A stretch of 5,324 bases of DNA from an uncultured Caryophanales bacterium (GTDB lineage: Bacteria; Bacillota_I; Bacilli_A; RFN20; CAG-826): NCBI GenBank assembly GCA_946622925.1, contig CAMOQM010000071.1, positions 1 to 5,324 of the forward strand, read 5' to 3'. Positions 1-5,324 of the stretch are shown here, one piece after another (position 1 is the first letter of the stretch; each line of letters opens with the position of its first letter). The position numbers and the translations under genes were made by a program. The notes under the pieces are model-generated. The model ran no database searches. It saw nothing but the letters and a program-made list of their open reading frames with translations, and was not told the DNA's origin.

Positions 1-425
1 GCGAGTTCAACGTGATCTTTGATCTTAAAACCGAAGTCATGGGGTTCCCCAAATTTAGCCACGGGGGTGTTATTTTCTTTTCCTCCGGCTAATAAATCAT
101 CGTCGGGGATATTAGGAAGTTCTTCCGCGATTTTGCGGATTTGGGCTTCGACTTCGTTAAGCTCTTCGGTCTTGGCTTTATTTTCGGCGGCCAAGGCTTT
201 GACCTGGGCGAAAATCGGGCTAGGATCCTTGCCTTCTTTCTTCAAGGCGGGGACAGAGGCGCTTAATTCGTTCTGCTTGGCTTTGTTGGATTCGACTTCC
301 TGAAGCAAGGCTAGACGCTTCGCGGAGAGTTCCTTAATAGGCTCAGGATCGAAATCCCAAAGCTTTTTGGCTAAGGCTTGCTTAACGTAATCGGGTTTTT
401 CGAGGATCAATTTGATATCGTTCAT
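1..425 (-). CDS. serS: Seryl-tRNA synthetase, N-terminal part (runs off the left edge)
   Basis: Cytoplasmic class II aminoacyl-tRNA synthetase that joins serine to tRNA-Ser; the enzyme also charges selenocysteine tRNA where present. Only the first 141 residues are visible, about a third of the usual 420-430. I translated this stretch by hand. It begins MNDIKLILEKPDYVKQALAK, the typical SerRS opening, followed by a charged helical region (about residues 27-103, with RLALLQEVESNKAKQNEL) that matches the long antiparallel coiled-coil arm which grips the tRNA-Ser variable arm. The family linker ELPNIPDD follows at about residues 103-110, and then the start of the catalytic domain (GEPHDFGFKIKDHVEL). 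Class II motifs 1-3 lie outside the window, so catalytic competence cannot be judged. The ATG at 425-423 overlaps the TGA of the upstream glycosyltransferase gene (ATGA) and is preceded by AAAGGAG at a 7-base spacing, which fixes the start and suggests translational coupling. There is no internal stop. Identity is secure from the N-terminal pattern. Confidence 0.95.
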   Translation of the reverse strand, partial: MNDIKLILEKPDYVKQALAKKLWDFDPEPIKELSAKRLALLQEVESNKAKQNELSASVPALKKEGKDPSPIFAQVKALAAENKAKTEELNEVEAQIRKIAEELPNIPDDDLLAGGKENNTPVAKFGEPHDFGFKIKDHVEL

Positions 426-1441
426 GAGATCGCTCCTTTCTTGTTGTCGGTAAGCTTTTCGTAAATTGATTTCAGTTCCCTGCCAAGGTTTAGCAAGGAA
501 TGGCTTTTCGCGGTATCGTATGAGGCAATTATAGTGTCTTTTGCCTTTCCTTTATATAAGGAATTAATGTAATTGGCCATTTGGTCGATATTGGAGAAAA
601 GGAAACAAGTTTCCTTGTCGACCATCAAAGGGTTCTTTCCCTTTTCGCTTAGCCCTACCACCTGGGTCTTTGAGGCATAGGCTTCCAAAATGGCGATGGA
701 ATCAGGTTTAGAAGACCCGTTAGCGATATATACCAAAGAAGACATTAGGGCGCTTCTATAAATATCGTCTTGGACCAAAGAGCAGAAATGGAGGTTACTA
801 GTTTTCCTGGCGCTTCTAGCGGCCTTCATCAAAGATAAGGGATCCATGACCGAAGTCGAACCGAAGAAATAAAATTCAAGGTCCGGGCATTTGGCGGCCA
901 CCGCCTTCATCAGTTTGACGGTCGATTTATCGTTATAAGAACCGGTCGATACCACCGTTTTGGTATTGGCGTGAATCCTAAAATAACGAGTAAAGATGCT
1001 GCGTTCTAAGGAATTGTTTTCAAACCTTTCCATGTTGACCGCGTGCTCCACCACCTCAATTGGGGTCTTAATCCCGTTTTTGACCAAAACCTTTTTTAAA
1101 GGAAGGCTAGGCACGGTGATTAGGTCGGCTAAAGATAGGACGGTTCTAGCTTTGATGGTTAAGGTTAAGTTCCCGGCGATATCTTCTAGAAGGAAGGAAG
1201 CCGAAGGATCATTCTCGGTATAGCAAGCCGAAACAACAATCGGAACCCCCTGCTTCTTCTTTTGAATAATAAGAGGAAGGTCGCCAGGAGAAATAAAGTG
1301 GGCAACGTCGACTTCCGAGGAAGGAAAATCGAGCCATTCTATGCCCACGTTCTCGCAGGCACCCTTGAGGGTTTTACGTAAACGGGTTCCCTCAAAGGTG
1401 TCGCGATGTCTTTTTGGTGAATAATGGATGAAGACCCGCAT
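422..1441 (-). CDS. Family 4-like (GT-B fold) glycosyltransferase with an atypical active site
   Basis: A 339-residue protein that resembles the short Bacillota GT4 glycosyltransferases related to glycolipid synthases, which transfer a sugar from a nucleotide-sugar donor to a membrane lipid or surface glycan at the cytoplasmic face. Seen in the sequence: a GT-B-like layout with an N-terminal Rossmann half (about residues 1-130, opening MRVFIHYS), the domain-junction segment EVVEHAVNMERF (129-140; compare the usual NG-VD-ERF), a second Rossmann half with LEFYFFG (188-194), and the donor-site stretch SIAILEAYASKTQVV (248-262). The C-terminal helix ends in RELKSIYEKL. No signal peptide or membrane segment is evident; Lys/Arg-rich stretches could allow peripheral membrane contact. 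Oddities: the first Glu of the EX7E motif is Lys245 (the second, Glu253, is kept), the expected catalytic His region reads SACYTEND (71-78), and the usual glycine-rich N-terminal loop is not recognisable. It may therefore be a divergent or inactive member. Donor and acceptor are unknown. The start is supported by AAGGA at 7 bases; the gene follows gyrA by 12 bp and overlaps serS. Confidence 0.8.
   Translation of the reverse strand: MRVFIHYSPKRHRDTFEGTRLRKTLKGACENVGIEWLDFPSSEVDVAHFISPGDLPLIIQKKKQGVPIVVSACYTENDPSASFLLEDIAGNLTLTIKARTVLSLADLITVPSLPLKKVLVKNGIKTPIEVVEHAVNMERFENNSLERSIFTRYFRIHANTKTVVSTGSYNDKSTVKLMKAVAAKCPDLEFYFFGSTSVMDPLSLMKAARSARKTSNLHFCSLVQDDIYRSALMSSLVYIANGSSKPDSIAILEAYASKTQVVGLSEKGKNPLMVDKETCFLFSNIDQMANYINSLYKGKAKDTIIASYDTAKSHSLLNLGRELKSIYEKLTDNKKGAIS
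433..439 (-). promoter_or_regulatory. Shine-Dalgarno site of serS
   Basis: AAAGGAG on the minus strand, 7 bases before the serS ATG at 425. It lies inside the last codons of the upstream glycosyltransferase gene, whose TGA overlaps the serS ATG. A strong site in this position lets ribosomes finishing the upstream gene restart directly on serS, and also allows independent loading. Confidence 0.85.
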
Positions 1442-1448
1442 GGCCTTA

Positions 1449-1453
1449 TCCTT
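1449..1453 (-). promoter_or_regulatory. Shine-Dalgarno site of the glycosyltransferase gene
   Basis: AAGGA on the minus strand directly after the gyrA TAA (1456-1454), 7 bases before the ATG at 1441. It is weaker than the gyrA and serS sites but correctly spaced, and it fills most of the 12-bp gap between the two genes. The tiny gap leaves no room for a separate promoter or terminator. Confidence 0.7.
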
Positions 1454-4165
1454 TTATCCCTCAATTCCTCCGTCGAGGTCATTGGGATTCACAGGTGCCT
1501 CTTCGGCAACAACCGGGGCTTCTTCTTCGAGGCCTTCTTCGTCATCCTCTTCGATATCACTGTGGGGGATGATGGCCACGGAGGAAACCCGAGACTTATC
1601 GTCCATATTGATGATCTTAACACCTTGAGTGTTACGACCGGCAATCTTGACTTCGGAAAGCGGGGTACGGATAACGATGCCGTTTTGGGTTACGACAAGG
1701 AGATCTTCGTCGCCTTCAACGCATCTTACGGCGCAGAGTTTGCCGTTCTTCGGAGTGAGGTTCATGGTGATGACGCCTTTACCGCCACGGTGGGTCAAAC
1801 GATAGCCATCGTAGTGGCGAGTGGTACCGTCTTCTTGGACAATATCGGTATCCATAGAGTAGGAGATCTTACCATAGCCTCTGGTGGATAAAACGAGTAT
1901 ACGGGTGCCTTCAAATGAACCGGTGACGCCAACGATGGTAGAACCATCTTTGAGATCCATACCGGTAACGCCGGCGGCGGTACGTCCCATCGGACGGACT
2001 TCGGTTTCATAGAAGGAGCAAATCTTGCCGTTAGAGGAAGCCAAGGAGATGATGGAATCGCCCTGGGTGCGCTTGACGTCGAAGAGGTCATCGCCTTCCC
2101 TTAAGCCAACGGCGATCTTACCATTGCTATGGATGGAGGCGAATTCCTTCAAAGAAGTACGCTTGACGATACCTTGTTCGGAAACGAAGAAGAGGTAGTT
2201 ATCTTCGGGATAATCATCGCAAGGAACGATGGCCACGACCTTTTCTTCCTTATCTAAATTGAGGAAGTTTTGGGCCGGGACGCCTTTACCAATACGTCCA
2301 GAATCGGGAATTTGATAGCCACGGAGACGATAAACCTTACCTAAGGTGGTGAAGAAGAGGATATCGGTGTGGGTCTTGGTATGCTTTAGTAGCTTAACGG
2401 TGTCGCCACTAGTCATCTTCATGCCGGTGATACCACGTCCACCACGGTGTTGGGCGGAGAAGGTGTCATCATCGACGCGTTTGATGTAACCATTACGGGT
2501 TAAAGCCACGAGGATCTGCTTCTGTGGGATGAGATCTTCGTTTTCGATGTCGGCGGCCGCATCGGAGATTTCAGTCTTCCTTTCGTCACCGAACTTGTCT
2601 TTGATGACGGAGAGTTCTTCGATCATCAAATCGACGATGTTGTCACGGCTGGAGAGGAGGCGATTATATTCAACGATGTTAGCTTCTAAGCCAGATTTCT
2701 CGTTTAGGAGCTTATCTTGTTCCATGCCTTGCAAACGACGTAAGGTCATGGCCAAGATGGCGTCGCATTGGGGTTCGGATAAACCAAACCTTTCGTTTAA
2801 CCTGCCCTTGGACTCTTCGTCGTTTTTGGAATCACGGATGATGTGGATGACCTCATCGATGTTATCATGGGCCAAAATCAAGCCGTTAACGATATGCAAA
2901 CGATCGGTGTCTTTCTTTAAAAGGAAGCGGGTTCTGCGGGTTAAAACGTTAACTTGGTGTTCGATATAACCTTTGATCAATTCGACAATCGACAAGATTT
3001 TCGGAGCCCCGTCTTCTAAGCAAAGGTTGATGATGCCGAAGGTGGTTTGGAGTTGGGTGTGCTTGAGTAAGTTATTGGCAACGACCTCAGGGATGGTGTC
3101 TTTCCTGATTTCGATGACGACGCGAATACCTTCACGGTTAGATTCGTCGCGGACATCGGTGATACCATCGATGATCTTGTCACGGACGAGTTGGGCGATA
3201 TTCTCGATCATCGCGGATTTATTGACCTGATAGGGAATCTCGGTGACGATGATGCGGGATTTGCCGTTTTCCATCTCCTCGATATGATATTTGGAACGGA
3301 TGGTGATGGTACCGGTGCCTTTGGTATAAGCATCTAGGATTCCTTGACGGCCCAAGATGATGCCACCCGAGGGGAAGTCGGGACCATACATGTAGTTTTG
3401 CATGATCTCGGTCGGGGTGATTTCGTCGTTTTTGGCGACGGCGACGATGGCATTGATGGTTTCGGTGAGGTTATGGGGAGCCATGTTGGTTGCCATACCG
3501 ACGGCGATACCTTGGGAACCGTTGACGATGAGGTTTGGGAAACGGGAAGGAAGGACTTCCGGTTCGACTTCGGTGCCATCGTAGTTAGGCAAGAAGTCGA
3601 CGGTATCGCAATCGATATCGCGGACCATTTCCAAAGAAAGACGGTTCATCCTGGCTTCGGTATAACGCATGGCGGCGGCTTCGTCGCCATCGATGGAACC
3701 GAAGTTACCATGGCCGTCGACTAAGGGGTAACGCAAGGAGAAAGGTTGGGCCAAACGGACCAACGCTCCATATAAAGCGGAGTCGCCGTGGGGGTGATAT
3801 TTACCCATGACGTCACCGACGATACGGGCGCATTTCTTATAGGGTTTGCTCGGCTGCATGCCGGATTCGTTCATGCCATAGATGATACGGCGCTGAACGG
3901 GTTTAAAGCCGTCACGGACATCAGGGATGGCACGGCTAACGATAACCGACATCGAGTAGTCGAGGAAGGCGGTCCTAACTTCGGAAGTGACATCACGGTC
4001 GATTAAGCCCGGGATAATTCCGGAAACGGCCGCCTCATGTCCGAACATGGCTTCGTCGGACTGGACGCCTTCGTGGTTAAAGGCAATGGAGGAAGACTTA
4101 TTTTCTTCTTCGTCTTGGTTTTCGTTTTCAACTTCTTCGTTGATTTTCTTTTCGTCGTTTTCCAT
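1454..4165 (-). CDS. gyrA: DNA gyrase subunit A
   Basis: Breakage-reunion and DNA-wrapping subunit of the A2B2 type II topoisomerase that introduces negative supercoils using ATP hydrolysed by GyrB. It has 903 residues; Bacillus GyrA is about 820 and E. coli 875. In order: an acidic extension (1-50), the winged-helix breakage domain (DYSMSVIVSRAIPDVRDG at 69-86), the quinolone region YHPHGDSALYG (123-133), the catalytic pair Arg167-Tyr168 in AAAMRYTEAR, the intercalating Ile220 in GSQGIAVGMATN, tower and coiled-coil regions to about 545, then the six-bladed C-terminal wrapping domain. That domain carries the GyrA box QHRGGRG (572-578) and a second RGGKG (793-797), which separates it from ParC. 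An acidic tail occupies 870-903. The residue matching E. coli Asp87 is Gly133; Ser129 matches Ser83. About 14 extra residues lie near 768-785. The start at 4165 is backed by AAAGGAGG at a 5-base spacing; the next Met (residue 40) has no such site. It follows gyrB by 15 bp, a classic pair. No frameshift is evident. Confidence 0.98.
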   Translation of the reverse strand: MENDEKKINEEVENENQDEEENKSSSIAFNHEGVQSDEAMFGHEAAVSGIIPGLIDRDVTSEVRTAFLDYSMSVIVSRAIPDVRDGFKPVQRRIIYGMNESGMQPSKPYKKCARIVGDVMGKYHPHGDSALYGALVRLAQPFSLRYPLVDGHGNFGSIDGDEAAAMRYTEARMNRLSLEMVRDIDCDTVDFLPNYDGTEVEPEVLPSRFPNLIVNGSQGIAVGMATNMAPHNLTETINAIVAVAKNDEITPTEIMQNYMYGPDFPSGGIILGRQGILDAYTKGTGTITIRSKYHIEEMENGKSRIIVTEIPYQVNKSAMIENIAQLVRDKIIDGITDVRDESNREGIRVVIEIRKDTIPEVVANNLLKHTQLQTTFGIINLCLEDGAPKILSIVELIKGYIEHQVNVLTRRTRFLLKKDTDRLHIVNGLILAHDNIDEVIHIIRDSKNDEESKGRLNERFGLSEPQCDAILAMTLRRLQGMEQDKLLNEKSGLEANIVEYNRLLSSRDNIVDLMIEELSVIKDKFGDERKTEISDAAADIENEDLIPQKQILVALTRNGYIKRVDDDTFSAQHRGGRGITGMKMTSGDTVKLLKHTKTHTDILFFTTLGKVYRLRGYQIPDSGRIGKGVPAQNFLNLDKEEKVVAIVPCDDYPEDNYLFFVSEQGIVKRTSLKEFASIHSNGKIAVGLREGDDLFDVKRTQGDSIISLASSNGKICSFYETEVRPMGRTAAGVTGMDLKDGSTIVGVTGSFEGTRILVLSTRGYGKISYSMDTDIVQEDGTTRHYDGYRLTHRGGKGVITMNLTPKNGKLCAVRCVEGDEDLLVVTQNGIVIRTPLSEVKIAGRNTQGVKIINMDDKSRVSSVAIIPHSDIEEDDEEGLEEEAPVVAEEAPVNPNDLDGGIEG

Positions 4166-4170
4166 AGTGG

Positions 4171-4178
4171 CCTCCTTT
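4171..4178 (-). promoter_or_regulatory. Shine-Dalgarno site of gyrA
   Basis: AAAGGAGG on the minus strand, 5 bases before the ATG at 4165, sitting in the 15-bp gap after the gyrB TAA (4183-4181). This is a near-perfect match to the anti-Shine-Dalgarno end of 16S rRNA. It decides the gyrA start and shows that the acidic N-terminal extension is translated rather than an over-extended gene call. Confidence 0.9.
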
Positions 4179-4180
4179 CA

Positions 4181-5324
4181 TTAGATGTCTAGGTTCTTAA
4201 CGAACTTGGCATTTTGCGTGATGTAGTCGCGACGCGGTCCGACTTCGTCACCCATAAGTTCGGTGAAGGCCTTTTCGGCATCGGCGGCATCTTCGATGGT
4301 GATACGGATCATCTTACGGACCTTGGGATCCATGGTGGTTTCCCAAAGCTGTTGGGCGTCCATTTCACCTAAGCCTTTATAACGTTGGAAGGCAAATCCG
4401 GGCTTGAGGTTAAGTTCTTTTCTTAATCTCTCTAGTTGGGCGTCGTTATAGGCGTAGTAGGCGCTTCCTTTGTAATCGATCTTATATAGAGGGGGTTGGG
4501 CAATATAAACATAGCCACCGTCTAGCAAAGGACGCATGAAGCGATAGAAGAAGGTAAGCAAGAGGATTCTGATGTGGTCGCCGTCGACGTCAGCATCGGT
4601 CATGATAACGATTTTGTGATAACGAATCTTGCTGACATCGAAGTTATCGCGGATACCAGCTCCGATGGCGGTGATCATATTTCCGATTTCGGCGTTGGCC
4701 CAGATTCTTTCTTCACGAGCTTTCTCAACGTTAAGGATCTTACCACGAAGCGGGAGGATGGCTTGGGTGGTACGGTCACGTCCGTCTTTGGCCGAGCCTC
4801 CAGCGGAGTTACCCTCAACGATATAGAGTTCGCAAACTTCAGGATCTTTGGAGGAGCAATCGGCTAGCTTACCGGGAAGGGTGGTGATTTCAAGCGCGGT
4901 CTTCCTGGTCTTTTCCCTAGCGATACGGGCGGCTTCACGAGCCTTGGAAGCCAATTGGATCTTATCGATGATGGCCTTGGCTTCGGCGGGGTTCTCCATC
5001 AAATATTGGGCAAGTCCTTCGCCGACGATGGTGGAGACGATCTTCCTAACTTCGGAGTTGCCGAGCTTGGTCTTGGTCTGACCTTCGTATTGGGGGTTAG
5101 GATGTTTAACGGAGACGACGACGGTCAAACCTTCGCGGCAGTCTTCACCGGAGAAGTTCTTATCATCGTCTTTTAGCATCTTGGCCTTACGGGCGTAGTC
5201 GTTAAGGACCCTACCTAAGGCAAGGTTAAGGCCTTCGACATGGGTGCCACCTTCTTTGGTGGAGATGTTGTTACAGAAGGAGTAAATACCGTCTTGGCTA
5301 TAGGAATCGGTCCATTGGAGGGCG
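4181..5324 (-). CDS. gyrB: DNA gyrase subunit B, C-terminal part (runs off the right edge)
   Basis: ATPase and metal-binding subunit of DNA gyrase. The last 380 residues are visible and the frame stays open to the window edge, so the Met at 5179 is internal and not the start; roughly 260 N-terminal residues, holding the GHKL ATPase core, are missing. Visible residues in order: the end of the transducer domain (ALQWTDSYSQDG, ISTKEGGTHVEG) with the ATP-sensing QTK loop in YEGQTKTKLG (5083-5053); the TOPRIM domain with catalytic Glu in ELYIVEGNSAGGSA (4834-4790), PLRGKILNVEKA, and the Mg-binding triad DADVD (4597-4583); the signature QRYKGLGEMDAQQLW near 4386-4343; and the canonical end of VKNLDI. 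Residues differ from the usual at two places: EGNSAGG instead of EGDSAGG (Asn at 4810-4808, matching E. coli Asp426), and DVDGDHI where Ala or Ser normally precedes HI. PLRGK, with Arg at the E. coli Lys447 site, is normal for Gram-positives. It is paired with gyrA 15 bp downstream. Confidence 0.97.
   Translation of the reverse strand, partial: ALQWTDSYSQDGIYSFCNNISTKEGGTHVEGLNLALGRVLNDYARKAKMLKDDDKNFSGEDCREGLTVVVSVKHPNPQYEGQTKTKLGNSEVRKIVSTIVGEGLAQYLMENPAEAKAIIDKIQLASKAREAARIAREKTRKTALEITTLPGKLADCSSKDPEVCELYIVEGNSAGGSAKDGRDRTTQAILPLRGKILNVEKAREERIWANAEIGNMITAIGAGIRDNFDVSKIRYHKIVIMTDADVDGDHIRILLLTFFYRFMRPLLDGGYVYIAQPPLYKIDYKGSAYYAYNDAQLERLRKELNLKPGFAFQRYKGLGEMDAQQLWETTMDPKVRKMIRITIEDAADAEKAFTELMGDEVGPRRDYITQNAKFVKNLDI

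Noticed and set aside
19..303. Plus-strand open frame of 94 codons at the left edge
   Set aside because: Entirely antisense to the clear SerRS coiled-coil arm on the minus strand.
1424..1891. Plus-strand open frame of 155 codons across the 3' end of gyrA
   Set aside because: It lies antisense to the conserved GyrA C-terminal domain, has no recognisable motif, and reflects the codon bias of gyrA on the opposite strand.
2529..2969. Plus-strand open frame of 146 codons inside gyrA
   Set aside because: Antisense shadow of the GyrA tower and coiled-coil region; the product is Ser/Met/Arg-rich low-information sequence with no family resemblance.
3344..3724. Plus-strand open frame rich in Gly, Asp and Val inside gyrA
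   Set aside because: The pattern comes from reading the opposite strand of conserved GyrA codons; no ribosome site or motif supports it.
1454..4165. Topoisomerase IV subunit A (ParC) instead of GyrA
   Set aside because: A GyrA box (QHRGGRG) and a full six-bladed C-terminal domain with a second RGGKG are present, and the partner gene ends in the GyrB-type VKNLDI.
4166..4180. Possible promoter or attenuator between gyrB and gyrA
   Set aside because: The gap is only 15 bases and is taken up by the Shine-Dalgarno site; I see no hairpin or promoter boxes.
4181..5179. Reading gyrB as a complete 332-residue gene starting at Met 5179
   Set aside because: The frame continues upstream without a stop to the window edge and encodes conserved GyrB transducer sequence (EGGTHVEG), so the Met is internal and the gene is cut by the window.

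Overview
This 5.3 kb window is gene-dense and is read entirely on the minus strand. In transcription order (right to left) it holds the 3' part of gyrB (DNA gyrase subunit B), a complete gyrA (DNA gyrase subunit A), a complete gene for a family 4-like glycosyltransferase, and the 5' third of serS (seryl-tRNA synthetase). Junctions are very tight: 15 bp between gyrB and gyrA, 12 bp between gyrA and the glycosyltransferase gene, and a 4-base ATGA start/stop overlap between that gene and serS. No stretch lacks a gene, and I see no terminator, internal promoter, RNA gene, mobile element, repeat array or CRISPR. The simplest reading is one co-transcribed operon whose promoter lies beyond the right edge.

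The organism looks like a bacterium of the Bacillota/Mycoplasmatota side of the tree. The gyrase subunits resemble Bacillus-type GyrA and GyrB, Shine-Dalgarno sites are strong and close to AAAGGAGG, and a gyrB-gyrA-serS order is known from mycoplasmas, while gyrB-gyrA beside the replication origin is usual in Bacillota. All five Trp codons found are TGG, and TGA ends the glycosyltransferase gene, so the standard bacterial code fits and the mycoplasma code (TGA = Trp) does not. Base composition is moderate, roughly 45-55% GC in sampled stretches, which is high for a mycoplasma. An uncultured Bacilli or Erysipelotrichia-like gut lineage is a plausible guess, but the sequence does not fix it.

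Functionally, GyrB (ATPase and TOPRIM) and GyrA (DNA breakage-reunion and wrapping) form the A2B2 gyrase that introduces negative supercoils. SerRS charges tRNA-Ser. The glycosyltransferase-like protein has no obvious link to either and appears to have lost key family residues.

I do not see a new biological system here. The points worth a second look are the degenerate glycosyltransferase wedged between gyrA and serS, residues at two quinolone-relevant positions that match known resistance substitutions (Gly in GyrA, Asn in GyrB), an acidic N-terminal extension of GyrA, and a short insertion in its C-terminal domain.
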